A DNA stretch of 64,000 nucleotides from Eopsaltria australis (Eukaryota > Chordata > Aves > Passeriformes > Petroicidae): assembly GCA_034509425.1 (NCBI GenBank), contig JAVTVJ010000296.1, positions 186,001 to 250,000 of the forward strand. Reading direction: 5' to 3'. Positions within the stretch are counted from its first letter, which is position 1, and each line of letters begins with the position of its first letter. Under the pieces are notes generated by a model, which had not been told where the DNA came from, made no database searches, and saw only the letters and a program-made list of their open reading frames with translations. A program made the translations under genes and the position numbers. Shown here piece after piece: positions 1 to 12,551 of this stretch.

Positions 1-253
1 CACACAAGCAGGACTTATTAGCAGGTAATAATTTACAGCCAAAAGGTCAGCTATGTTTCCTCAGCTGGATCCAAGAAGCATTTCCATCCCCTGATCAACC
101 CTGAGGAAATTCTTCCACCATCCAAGTGCACCTGCTTTTCTTTACCCACTTTCCAAGGGGGCAGAGAGTGCAGGGAAGCAACTGCCCTGCCAGTGTAACC
201 CAGCCCTGTTCTGCTGGCTGAAAGGGACCTCCATCAGGAGGAACAGAAGATGC

Positions 254-290
254 TCCATCCCACCCCATCCCATGCCATCCCATCCCCTTC
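254..290. repeat. CCATC-type short tandem repeat
   Basis: Imperfect pentamer units (CCATCC, CCACC, CCATCC, CATGC, CCATCC and so on) are visible over roughly 37 bases. This is ordinary low-copy simple sequence. Confidence 0.7.
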
Positions 291-1836
291 CTCCTGCCAT
301 GGAAGCAGGAGAAATCACCTCCCCTCCTGGTCTGGAGAGGAGTTTTCCCCTCTGCCAGGGCTGCCTGGTCAGGAATCACTGCCCAGCTGACTCTCAGAGT
401 GTTTTAGTGCAGCGGAAATTAAACAGACCCATGAACTGGGACCAGAGTCTCTATTGACAGGGATATTATTTGAGAAGATAAGATTTTAAATGTGTGCTGC
501 ACAAGATAAAACCTGGAAAAGCAGACAATAGAAGGGCAGCTTTTTTCTTTTATTTTAGTGTTTAGGAAGCAGGATTGCCTGACATATTCAGTGTGATAAC
601 AGATACATGTTTTTAAATGGTTTAGAGCAATTGGGAATATAAAACCCCTGAACATCAGCATTTACTTTAACTGTCACACAGAATTAGAAAAAAAAAATCA
701 GTTCCTTCATTTCAAAGCAGTTACATCTCCTCAAGTCAAGTGTTAAAAAAAATGAATTAAATTAATGTGCCCTTTTGAATTCAAGCACCAAACATTCAAA
801 AGATGTGTGTATAAAAAAAGCACCAGCCCTCCCAGGCAGCATATACCTACACAGGTGCTGCATTTCTAAACACAGCATGCAGAAGGTATTTTCAAAAGAT
901 AAAATGTACCCAAAATGTTCAGCATTTGTACCTGAGAAGTTTCAGAAGTGAGGAGCTGCATCCTGGGCCAGGTTTTATCCTTGGCCTGGCCCGCTCAGCT
1001 GCCTCCAGCAGACACAGACCCTCAAAAGCTTTCCCAGTCCTTGGCTTGTCACAGCAAATGAAGATGAGTAGCTCCAGTTTCTAGACCCTGTTCATGGCTC
1101 CCAGAGGTTGGCCAGTCTCAGAGGGACCAGATGCCTTGGGAGGCTAATCCCACCTCCATCTAAAATGCAGACCCAGCTCTTTCTTTTTCTGCTCTTTCTA
1201 GAGCAGAACTCTATTTTTCTCCTCTATCTTCAAGTTCATTGCACAAGAAAATTTGCAGTTATTTAAATTTTTTTTAAAATTTTTTCTTTTACCTTTTCAC
1301 GTTTGAGAAAAACTTTAAAAAACCTTTGGAAACAAGCTGGGGAAGAGCATAAAAAATGAAGTTAATTTTCCTGCATATCTGTGCTCTTTACCTCCTACAC
1401 CCTCCCCACATTCCCAGCCAAATTCCACCATGTCCCCTTGGACACCCCCAGCACAACCAGAGGCAGCACATGCTGGAGCTTCCACAATGGACCAGCTCAC
1501 CAACCCTTGGCCACCAAACCCACTTCTTTCTGCTTCTCTAGAAATGATCCTCTGCCAGCTGACAAAATTTGTAGAAGCATAACTGCCTTTGAGACAGTTA
1601 CCCTGCTCTCAAATGTGATTGAAATTGGCCAACCTGTTAAAAAGTGATGGTGGTGGAAGAGAGACTGGCGAGGAGACAGATGGCAGACAGCTCAGCTTTA
1701 GCCTCCACTGAGCTGATTGAGAAGTGGGAATGCTCTCACCCTCTCGTGAAAAATGATATCACTCTTTCGCTGAAATTCAAAACTTAGTTTCCTGACATTA
1801 AAAATGTGACTTTTCCAAGTGGTCAAAATTAGGATG

Positions 1837-1853
1837 AAAAAAAAAAAAAAAAA
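1837..1853. repeat. Poly-A tract (17 A)
   Basis: An uninterrupted run of 17 A follows AGGATG and precedes GAAAAGG. No retroelement body is recognisable immediately upstream, so I read it as a plain mononucleotide tract. Confidence 0.8.
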
Positions 1854-4630
1854 GAAAAGGATGTCTTGACTAAACAGCACTTGGTGCTTCGCCAGGGGAT
1901 GAAGTCATTCCAAAGAATTAAAATGCAGCTGGAGGAAGGAGAGGATAATCAGAACGATAAAACACAGCGCAGCCGGGAGCCCGGCGGGGCCCACACGTGC
2001 TCGTGCTGAGCAGTGCTGTCCCAGCAGGAGCAGCAAGTGCAGTGCTAAGCCCTTGCATTTGCTTGTACACCAAGCACACAGAAAACCTGACTTTTTACTA
2101 CCAAATTTGCAGGCAGCCTTATTTGGGCAGAGCTGACCAAGTGCTGGCACCAAGACCTGTGACCCAGTCCCCTCTCCCTGAGATTCAGTGCCAGCAGCTT
2201 CACCGTGGTGTGTGCTGAGCTCACACAGGGACACAGGCAAGTCTGCCTGCAGGGAATGAAACAAAGCCTGTGCTGGTTAGCCCTGAACTGGGAACCAGCC
2301 TGGGAAAACCAGCCTGAGGCTGAGGACACTCCCACAAGGACAGGGTGAGGCTATAGGAACAACAGTGCAAGTGTGATGTCCCCAGCAGTGCCCAAGCCCT
2401 CCAGAGCCATCCCTGCCACTCTTTAGCACTGAATTTATTTGGGAGGAGTAAGGTGAACTGGTGGAAAAATTGAGACTGGTTGATTGGGCAGAGATTTTCA
2501 GAAGATGCATGGGGTGAAGCAGTGTTGGGATAACCAAGCCAGGAAAATTCTGTTCCTGATACTTACTCAGACCGTGCCACCACCCTGGCAGCAGCACTCA
2601 CCTGAGCTCCCAAACCCTGAGCAGACAGTGCCTGGCTCTGCAGATTCCCCTCTGTGCCTGGAGGAGCTGCTGGGGGACTGGCTGAAACCCAGAGCAAACC
2701 CCAGCCCACCCCACAGCCCCTGTCAGCCCTTTCAGCTGAGCCTGGTCACCCATGAACATCAGTCCTTAGCAAAACACCCATTTCATCCCCAGTTTACACC
2801 AGGAGGGTGAGCTTTCCCAAACCCCCTAGTTTCTCTCTGAACATCCCAGCATGTCCCATTTCTCCACTGTCTTTAAGATTAAGGGCCCTGGGCTGGGTTT
2901 TCTGTGTCCTCAGACATGTCTTATATCAATTGCCGTTGCTGAGGTTTCCAGGCACTGAACTCCCAACTGTTGCCAGAAAAAGAAACTCTATTTCAGGGCT
3001 GGTCCTGGAAAGCCAACCCAGTGGGTGCCAGCAGGGCTGCAGAAATTGTGGTTTCTCATGTCTCCCTCAAATGTGGCACTGCTATTCTGAGAGGAACAAA
3101 CTAACCCCAGTTCAAAGTCACAATCTGGGAATTTTTTTAGCTTCTCTCTTTCTCCATCCTCATGTGGGCAGGGATTACAACTGCAACCTGCCAGAAGTAA
3201 ACCACTCACAAACGCATCATGATCAAAGGTAGATGCAAACTGAAGTAGCCACCAGACACAGACATACCCTTTGCTGGCCCAATTTCACCTCTCCAGCTCA
3301 TCATTTGAGCTCTTACCTCTGTTTCCACCACGTGGCCACCCCAGCTTCTATGGGGGCATCCTTCTGTGCCCCACACACAGAGCCAGGATGTCAGCAAGAC
3401 TGGTACCCACGCACAGCAGGGATACTGGTGACACTGACTCTGTGTGCCCTGGTGCAGGAGCCAACAAATCACTGGTGTGCAGGAGAAACGCTGAGTCCAG
3501 GGTACCACCACAGAGTGGGCTGGGGGGGTTTCTCCCCCAAATCCTGCCAGGGCGGGATGAGAGAGGGGGGAAGAGCAGGTGTCAAAGGCATAGCCAGCAC
3601 TTTTCCTTCCCCAGAGCTGACTGAAAGGCTCTGTGCAGAGGGAAGCAAAGACATGGTGGGACATGGGAATCTCCTCAGCCCCTGAAACCCCCCAGCCTGC
3701 TGCCACAGGGTCTCTGTGTCCATGTGGATGGACAGGGGGACCAAGAGCAGGGCAGATATTTCCCATTCCTCCCAGCCCTGCATTATGCACCAGGCACCTG
3801 CATCCCTGTTCTGAACAAAGCACATCCCCCCTCTCCTGGATGCATATTCACTGTTCTGCCACGGTGAGAACAAAAAGGAAGATACGTTGGGTTTGCATGT
3901 CTACATGAGCCATCTGCTTCTATTTTATTGATAAAACCTGGAACAACAGCATTCTCCATAACAAAATAAGACTTGTTTCTAAGGTGTGTGGACAGCTGTG
4001 TGTGTGCAGGGGTAGTCTCAGCCCAGAATTCTGCAGAAGCTGGGTTTAATGCTGATTTTTTTTTCCAGTCAGATATCATCTAGACATTAGTATTCCTAAC
4101 GCAGCATATAATTAGCAAGAGGCAATATATTGTATGATCATGCACGTTAGCACTGAAGTAGAATAAAAATGTTTCATTGTCAACTACATGAAAAGCTAAG
4201 AATAAACCCATACCAGTCTTCCAGTTGAATGTCCAAACATCCTTTCTTTGTATTTTTCACATTTTTGTCAGTTTTGCACTCCAGATATCTCTTTCAATCA
4301 CACACTCAGCAAGAGAAACAATGCTCACACCATGCCAGTGGCCTCTCAGTAGTCAGTACCAACCATTTAAGAACTACATTCAAGATACAATTTTCAATGC
4401 AAATCTCTGAACTTTACAAAATTGAAAAGGACATATGAATTTGTTTCTTATAACCTTCACAGTACAAAAAGTACTCCCTTTATAGATTTATTTATCATAA
4501 AAATAATTCAATAAATGCAAGCTCTAGAAGCCTTGCTTTTGCACCAACAGAAGTTAGGGACGTGGCATTTTTATTAATTTGTGTTGTTATTTTTTAAAGT
4601 AAACAATTTATAGATAAATTTTGTGCTTAC

Positions 4631-4790
4631 TCAGAGAAGCTGTGGATGTTCATCCCTAGAAGTGTTCCAGGCCAGGTTGGATGGGGCTCTGATCAACCTG
4701 GTCTGGTGGGAGGTTGCACATGGCAGGGGGTTGGAATGAGATGATCTTTAAGGTCCCTTCCAATCCAAACCATTCTGTGGTTCTGTGATC
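4631..4790 (+). mobile_element. CR1 LINE 3' end fragment
   Basis: The stretch AGAAGCTGTGGATG ... GTGTTCCAGGCCAGGTTGGA ... GGTCTGGTGGGAGG ... GATCTTTAAGGTCCCTTCCA ends in two CR1-type terminal units (ATTCTGTGG, TTCTGTGAT). This is the conserved 3' end of the avian CR1 retrotransposon, in plus orientation and therefore antisense to SYT16. Only about 160 bases remain, so the copy is 5'-truncated and dead, as most avian CR1 copies are. Confidence 0.92.
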
Positions 4791-7700
4791 CCAGGCTGGG
4801 AGAGGGGAGCTGAGATGTCCAGTGCTCCTGGTGCTCCCTCAGCCACAGGGCTGAACCACTGTGAGCACCAGCCAGCTCTCAGTGCTGAGGAGATGACAGC
4901 AGAGAAAGGAGAAAAGGAGAAATATTAAATATTCCACTAAACACCAGGAGGGAGGTGCAGTAGGAGGCTCACAATGCTGTCCTGGGGCAGCAAACCCCAG
5001 GAGTGATGTCTGTCCACCCACAAAGCTCCTGAGGAGAATGATTCCCACATCATGGAGCCCAAGAAGGAAACAGGACAAGGACACAGCTCAGTGTCTGCAG
5101 TGTCCAGCTGTGCCCACAACAGAGAGACAACAAAACCCTGCCAGGGATGGTATATTGTTCCAATATAGAAAGAAGTCAATACACACTAAAAATAACTTAT
5201 TACATACCGTGTATTTAAATCAGCAGTCAAGTATACATTGAGATGTGCTTCATGCAAATGCCCCGCGGGACTCTGCCGTAAAAAACATTTTTATATATAC
5301 ACACACATATAAATGTCACGCTGTATTTAAATGCTAAGTCTACCAAATGATTACTTCATTTACTCTTCTTGACAAACAAAATTCTCTGCTGGGGAAAAGT
5401 CAATGAAGTTACAGCTGAGAGTACAGCCCAGCAAGACACAAACCATGGCAGTGCCAGCAGAGGAATACAGGAGAGATGCGGTACCAGTTAAATTGGAAAA
5501 CTTGTGCTTGAGGTGCCACGTAGTGACAGCAAGAGATTGGAGGACAGGTTTTATCCTGAGGACCATGAACATTAAAATATTGCTACCAGGCACTGACCTG
5601 CCTTGGACAAGACCTCTGTAGATATTAATGAGAGGATGGGAGATGCAGTGATGGAGACAGCACGAAGGAAAGCACCTGGAAGGTGTTAACGAGACACGAC
5701 AGGGATGAGGAAAGCTGGCAAAATTATATGATTTTTTCCTAGTTGCTAATGAAGAGAGAAATTTGCAATGTTACCTAAGCTTGAGAATTGAAGGGAGAGG
5801 GAAGTATTTGGCACGATGAAGTGCCTTCCCTGGAGGTCACAGCTAATTAATGGTTGTGGGGCTCAGGAAGAATCCTGCTTTTGTGTGAACCCTGAACCCT
5901 CGTTCTTCACCCGTGGTCAACATCAGCTGTTTTGTCTCTTGTTTCTCAGTAAGATCAGCCCACACTGGGAATGACACTGCAGGGGATAAACCTCTCCAGA
6001 GTATTTGGTGTCTATTTGATGTCCCCCAATACAGCCACAGGAAACACAAAAGCAAGGAGGAAGCATCCTTAGCTCCTCACACCTGCAGCTGCCCAAGCAG
6101 CTGTGATTTCTGTTAAAGCAAAAAAATTTGCTTTCCAATGTCCTTGAGAGATGAGCAAGTAACAGGTCTGAATTGAGTTTCACAGCTCCCATCTGGCTTT
6201 TTTGTTTCTTCCTCAACTTTTTCCAACCCCAGATGCCTAACGCTTACTGAGTGCAACCCAGTGGCCACCCAGGTTTTGGGGATGTGAGATCACATGGACT
6301 ATCACAGCCTACCTGCATCACTACCTGCAGTCTTCCTTCTTCTCCATTAGAGGACTCAGGGTTTTATGCTCCTGTGATGGGCAATAACCAAATCCCTAGC
6401 AGGTTCCCAAATTAGGACCAAAAAAAAAGTCCCATCATTGGAATTTTGTCTGCCTTCTGCAAGAATTAGGTTTTCCCTGCTCTGGATATAAAGATCTGTC
6501 TGATGGCAGAACTTAGCTCAGGTTGTTCAGCTCTGCAGAGAGATCTCAAAATTCATCCTCCCAGGACAAACTCAGGAGCACAGGGGAAGGAAAAAAAAAT
6601 CCCATCTTCAAGCTTCTGTTTTTGGGGAGCAGCACAAGGAGAGCCCAGCCCAGAGCTCTCCTCTTACCCCTTCATTTGTTTAGCAGGTTTGTGTGGAGAG
6701 GAGAGGGATTGTAATGCCAAAGGAGATGAATGGCATCTACCAAGGTTTTTATTCAGGCTACAGTATTGACCTATATCTGCTCTATAAAGGTGAAAAAACA
6801 TGGATAGCTGTGTGGGTTGAACAGGAGCCTCTTCCTGCTGCCAGCTGGCAAACAGCTTGGGGATTACAGCATGAGGATTAATAGCCTTTGTCATTTGTAA
6901 GTGCAGATGCTAACCTTACTCATATGACAGACTGATCTTCTTTGGATTCTGTGCCTGTTTGCTGTTCCAGAAAGATGACCTTGGGCTGCTGTGAGAGACA
7001 AAATATTTACACATTCATTTCTTAGGGCCCACAGCGTAGGCTGCAGGAAGACACAAGCTCACTCTGCACTGAAAAAAAAAAGCTGTATGCCTTCAGCAGA
7101 TCTGGAGCTCAGGAGTCATGCAGAGAAACCGGGTTTCAGCTGAGGCTTGATGCCACTGCAGCCTGGCTGTGCTGCTTCCTGGAGCAGGGAGTGAGCAAAT
7201 TCCCAGCTCTAGAGCAGCACGAGCACACCAAGAGCCTTCCCCTCCTGCCTCTCTCCCCCGCCACCACCTTCCCACCACTGCTTGGGGTTTTCATTTCTTG
7301 CATGACAGCTTGTTAAATCCTCACCAGATCCCAAATAAACGCCCAAATCAGCTCTGTGGAGTTATCTTGGATGCCTTTCCAAGCTTTAGGATCTGTCAGC
7401 TTCTGGCTGCTGGTATCACAGAAGCAGATGAGCTCAGAGCCAGCAGCGCTTCCTGGGATACGAGAACGTATTTTTTGGGATATCACATGCTGGAGGGAAA
7501 AACCTGCCTCATTCAAAGTGTGAGCTTTCCTACAAACCCTGGCTGCTTTGTTTCTTCCCCTCAAACCATAGATGCAAACATCACACTTAGCACATTTTGA
7601 ATGGAAAGCGGATGTTCCTGCATACTAATTCCTGCAGGCTCTGCTGTCCTTTTGCAGAACACAATGCCCACATGAAAAGGAAGAAAGCAAATACAGAACA

Positions 7701-10700
7701 GGTTGTTTCTTCTGTCATTAACTTGGTCCACATTGAGGTGAATGGGTGTCACCACTCTGTAAATATTAAAGTGTGAGCCCAACCAAGAAACTTCGAACTC
7801 CACAAGTAGACAAGAGATCAGGGAGGCAAGGTCTTGATTAGGAGCATCACAACTTTGAGATGACCCCTTCAGGAGGGGATAATATGATGGAGAAGGCCAT
7901 ATTCTTTGCTCAGCCTTTCGTGCTGAAGGGCAGAAGGCAGCTGAGAGGCAGAGAGATGAAGTGCTGTGATCACACAGATTAAAGATGATGATAAATATGG
8001 GAGCAGAAAGCAAGCTCTGCAGGCACGCCAGCTCCAAGGTCACTGCCAGCTCCAGCTGAAGGGGAAAATGAACTGCCACCAGAGGAAATGCCTGCTCCTC
8101 TGCCAAGCTGCCACCTTCGGCTTTGTGCTGGGGAAATGATCAATAGCAGCTGGCAGCCTTTGGATCTGTGCATCCAGGAACATCTAATGACATCCATGAC
8201 TGAAGATCTGCCGGCTACGGAAAGCACCAAATAACTCCTCGGGATCTGCAGCTGCTAAAAATACACCCAAGCATTGTCCACGTACCCCAGGAGCTGCACA
8301 GCCCACATGGCCCCTGAAGGGAAAGGCAGACAAGGCAGAGCAACAGGAATGAGCAGGCCACAGCAGGGTCCAGCTAATTAAAGACACTGGTAAAAAGGAA
8401 ACCCAGACAAATCAAAGGATGCACAAGATCATCCAGATAAAGCCTTTGCAAATGGGCACTTCAGTGAGCGATGGCTGCAGCTCAGTGGGCTAAAAGAGGA
8501 ACACATTTCTGTGGGCATCAGCTGAAGATCACCATTATTACGGGGAATATAAACACCCCGAGTGAGATCACTCTGTTCTGTTGTCGATAAACATTAAAAA
8601 AGAAAAAATAAAATAGCAGCAGAGAGCTTGGCAGGACAGGGGCATGCTGGCTGGGGAGAGAACAAGGAAAGAACAGACTGCAACCAGCTGAATGATGCTG
8701 TTCAAGATACAGAGATGTATCCAGGGCACTTGCCCATAATACTCTGGGCCTATGCCAGTGCAGTTAGCTCCTTTCCACACAATGGTTTTGTGGGGTTTGG
8801 ACTTTTTTTGTTGTTGTTTTTTTTTAAGAGAAGGAAATTAAAATAAACCATGAAGGGATTACAAGCAGTGGTGTCAAAAGAGAATGAATTATCTTAGAAA
8901 ACAGGAGTGCATTAGGAAATATCCATAATCTAGACCTGCAAGTGCCCAAGCACCCCAGAACCAGGTTATCCATTCCTATCCTGCTCCCTGAAATCCCCTC
9001 ACAGCTCTTCCCTCCACCTGGAACCCCATAGAAGCAGAGAGCATCAGCATCCACGAGGAGAAGGCCAGTGGAACACAGGCCCTACCAATCATCTGCAAGT
9101 CAAGTGAGAGTCAGGATTCCCAAAGAATGGAAAACTTCCTGGAAATTCAGTCTTGTCAGCCACTTCCAAAGGAAACAAGGGGTTAAGGCAGTGACTGAAA
9201 GGGCAGTGGTGTTTACACAAGGAAGACCATGAGCACAAGCCCAGCCTGTATCAATATTAGCAATGCCTAATTCAATCTGTCAATGGGAGGAATTACAGGA
9301 GCTTTGGAATATGCCAGAGCTGCTGCAAAGCCTTGGTTTCACAGTCAGTCAATAATGGAAGGAAAAATACAACCCCAAAAGCAACAAAAATCCCAAAATG
9401 TAGCCAGCAAGCACAAGTACCCCCAGCACCTTGTTCATCCCAAGATGCCTGAATTCCTCCATTGCTTTAGTAGGAACATAAAAAACCCCACAAACTCACT
9501 TCTCAAGACATGGATGTGTCAACAGTTTTGGCAGTAGCTCCAAAAACCCTATGGTCCCCCTTCCACACCCCTTGCCCCGTCCCTCCATAATTTCCTGGTA
9601 AAATGTAGCAGTAAACCATTTTCACTTGCTTTCCTCTGACTCCAAAAACTCTACACTGAAATTATACATTAAAATTCAATTCCTTTAATGCCATATCTTC
9701 AGAAAAGATCTTAATGTGAAAACAGCATGGAAGTCCAAACCCAGTGTACTTCATTGTTTTTCAAAATTATCTTTTTCATTAGTTTTTTTTTTAATCATGC
9801 TGTTATAAATCTGGGTTATCTCCAGTTCACTGCTGAAATGTATTATGAACTCACACTTTTCCCTTAGCTAATCATGAAGCATAGACAAGACTTTGCAGGT
9901 TCAAGAAGTTCTGAAGAGAATCTCAGTGAATTTATGACACACACACATTCCAGGTAATAAAATTAATTATAAACACTTGCATATACATTTTATGCAATTC
10001 AGGAAAAAAGTTTAAGAGATTGGATAACAACTGGAATCAGCAAATGCACCTTTTGAATTGGGCTGCTTCCTCTACTTTTTTGTTTTCCCCCAGGAGAAAA
10101 ATGTATGATAAACAAAATTCTGTTCTGCTGGTTACCACTCAGATGTTCACTTTTTCTTGCATTGGCAATAGAGCAGCTTTAGCAGTACAGTCAAGAATGC
10201 ATTTGTGGGATGAGCTGCATTTGGATTACACCCTGTTTTGTGTTACAAAGCCCCAGTAGTGCAAAGCAGACATGCCACCTTATCTAGACAGTGGAGGAGA
10301 GCCCTCCTGCATAGGATACCCACCAATGTCCCTGGAAAAATGATGCTTAGACAGGTGATAAGAAGATACAAGAGCATGATCTGTAGAATAACTTGTATCA
10401 CCTGTACCTGAAGTGCTTCTCTGTGCAGATTATTCTGTCTGCCTCCTGAGGACAGACAGAGCCTCTGTGTGACACTAAGTGACAACCTGTGAGTGTCACA
10501 GCAGTGCCCTCAGGGCCTGTCTAACCTGGGTGTGATGAAAACCAGCACCAAGGACCAATTTTGGTCAAACAGCCAGTGCCAAAATTTGCATTAGTTAGAT
10601 TTGCACAGCACCGTTGAAGAGAAGGAAGTGGCTGTGGTGCAGGAGGAGGCAGAATTTGGTGCCAGGTCTCCGTAAATGGCAAAAAAAAACCCCATGAAAT

Positions 10701-12237
10701 GATTCAGTACAGACCAACCTCTTCAGCAAAACATTTCCTGCCTCTTGCTGTCATCAGCAGGAATGGAGAAAAGACAGTCCTCTCCTGGAGAGCGTGCAGA
10801 ATGGGAGATTGGGCAGCTGATAGCATTTGGAGATCTCAGCACCTCACTGCCTGCATTCCACTGAGGATGAACATCCTCCTTTGTGTCACACACAGCACTG
10901 CAGCAACAGCCACTTAGCCCAGCAGCAGACTGAGACACATCCTCCATCCATCATCTCCATGACTTCAGCTTACAGAGACAGGAAAAGAGATTAAAATGGA
11001 AAAGGACAATGTAGTCTGTAAAGTAACCACGTGACAGTGTCATCACCTCATCCAGCAAGGCTGCTCCTTGCACTGCTTTCAGATGGAGGCAGGAAGAACA
11101 ATCCTTTCCTCCAGGGCTAGTCCAGCAGAGCCAGCAGCCCCTCTGGATCCTATTCCTGGCCTGCAAGAGAGCTCTTTCCCAAGGCTGGGTGACATGGTCT
11201 GGCATCCTTTACTGCTCAGCATGCCAAAACCAGCCCCCTTCTATATCCCAAGGAGATATTCCAGGATAGCACAGGAGATTTGAAGAAGAGCCCTCAGCAA
11301 ACTTGAGTAGTGCCGTGCCAAATCACAGAAAAACAACGGATCTTAAGCCCTCCCCTGTAATGCTCATAGAAGTGCTTTACTGAATGAACCTCACTTCTGA
11401 AAATCACATTAGCACGTGGGAAAAACAATGCAGAAAGGAGTGATTCAGGCACAAAGGTGGATGTGCAGTTTGTTCTGGTCTTTTTTTGGTATTTGTGACG
11501 ACAGAAGCCATAACTTCAAGTAAACATCTAAACATGCATTGTAAAATGCAATATAAAACTGATGCTTGTTATCTCTTGTGCAAAACCTATGTCAATGCAG
11601 GCCAACAAGTGCACAGGGTGCCTAATTAAAAATACTAGTAGTATTTAGTCCTTATATCAATTGTTAGTACAGGAGAACAGTAGTAATGTCTAGGCACTTA
11701 AAAGTTGACAGAGAATTCAAGAGTGCTTTCTCATGCTGCCTGAAAAATATATCATCCAGGCTACAGTGGTATCAAATGCTTATTTCTAGGACTTAGAAAC
11801 ACGATAATAAAAGGGAGAGGATGTGATCTGCATGCAGGTTAGCTTTTCTGTGAGCTATCTGCGTGGCAAGAATATTTGCTAACTTCATTAATACAAATCA
11901 GGGGAGAGAGGAAAGAGTGAGTTTACCCCAGAAGAAAACAGCATCTCGTCAGGATCAGTCTGTGGTGATCAAGCCTACGGCAAAACGAGCAAGGCAATGA
12001 CCTAGGAAAGGATTTTGCAAGTATTCCCACTGCTTCTCACTAGGGTTAACTATCTGGATGGAGAAAATGCAGGGCAAGCTGGAAAGGCATGAACTAACCA
12101 TGCTTCCCAGGCCTTGCCACCTTTGATACCCGTGGCTGCTGATGCTGAGCAGGCAGGTTAAAGCTGCGTGCTCTGCTGGCAGAGAACGAGAGGAGACAGC
12201 CCTTTGTGCCAGGACCTGCAGGCTGCCCTGGCCACCA
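4791..12237 (-). other. SYT16 3' UTR and/or proximal 3' flank
   Basis: The region follows the SYT16 stop in transcript sense. No other gene is recognised. Candidate minus-strand polyadenylation hexamers that I could find by eye are ATTAAA at 9790-9795 and 9684-9689 and AATAAA at 6748-6753. None can be chosen without transcript data, so the 3' UTR could be 2.5-5.5 kb or another length. A TA/CA dinucleotide tract sits at 5292-5311. The longest frame (181 codons, minus, 7561-8106) has no recognisable similarity. Confidence 0.45.
5292..5311. repeat. TA/CA compound microsatellite
   Basis: The tract reads TATATATACACACACATATA over about 20 bases. It is short and shows no sign of a function. Confidence 0.7.
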
Positions 12238-12551
12238 CTAGGACTCCAGCAGCGTGTGCCACCTGCAGACCTGTGTCCCCTGTGACTCTTTCATTTCCTG
12301 CCAGTGGCTCTGCTCCTCCTCCCCGCTGCTGCTGTGGCCCAGGGAGATCCAGCCGATCATCTCCTTGCGCTTCATGCTGCGCCGGTTGTAGATGGAGATC
12401 AGCAGGGTCACGTCAGACAGCTGGAACAGGGCCACCTGGAAGATGAAAGTCTCCTTGTAGACAGGGTTGGGCTGGCCCCTGCGGACGGAGGTCTTGCAGC
12501 GAGACATCTCCTGGCCCACGGAGTTGCGCAGGCAGAGCTTCCCGTACGTAT
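12238..12551 (-). CDS. SYT16: SYT16 terminal coding exon, C-terminal part of C2B
   Basis: The exon reads minus-strand from an acceptor (TTTTTTTGTCCCAG, AG at 12553-12552) to a TAG stop at 12240-12238. Its first two bases complete an Asp codon begun by the previous exon, giving [16 protein letters not shown] across the junction. It encodes 104 residues: the C2B polybasic stretch and beta strands ([20 protein letters not shown]), the [12 protein letters not shown] motif and the WHTLLES C-terminus. The [13 protein letters not shown] block is the conserved C2B segment of synaptotagmins. The exon is GC-rich and keeps CpG-containing Arg codons, unlike the AT-richer introns around it, which fits coding constraint. 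No frameshift or stop interrupts it. This is the most strongly conserved part of the locus. Confidence 0.96.

Larger units (their letters stand above)
1..4630. other. Distal 3' flank of SYT16, no gene recognised
   Basis: This stretch lies 7.6-12.2 kb past the SYT16 stop. It contains several open frames of 60-205 codons on both strands, including a 205-codon one on the minus strand at 3206-3823, but none shows a recognisable domain, splice structure or family resemblance. Simple-sequence tracts are a CCATC-type tract near 254-290 and a run of 17 A at 1837-1853. A short GC-rich patch with CpGs sits near 1966-2000. It could be intergenic DNA or a far 3' UTR. Confidence 0.5.

Noticed and set aside
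3206..3823. 205-codon minus-strand open frame
   Set aside because: It has no domain, no splice context and overlaps frames on the other strand. The Cys/Trp/His-rich composition is typical of chance frames in GC-rich flank.
7561..8106. 181-codon minus-strand open frame in the SYT16 3' region
   Set aside because: Hydrophobic stretches are present but there is no recognisable family, and it lies in 3' UTR or flank with no sign of a second gene.
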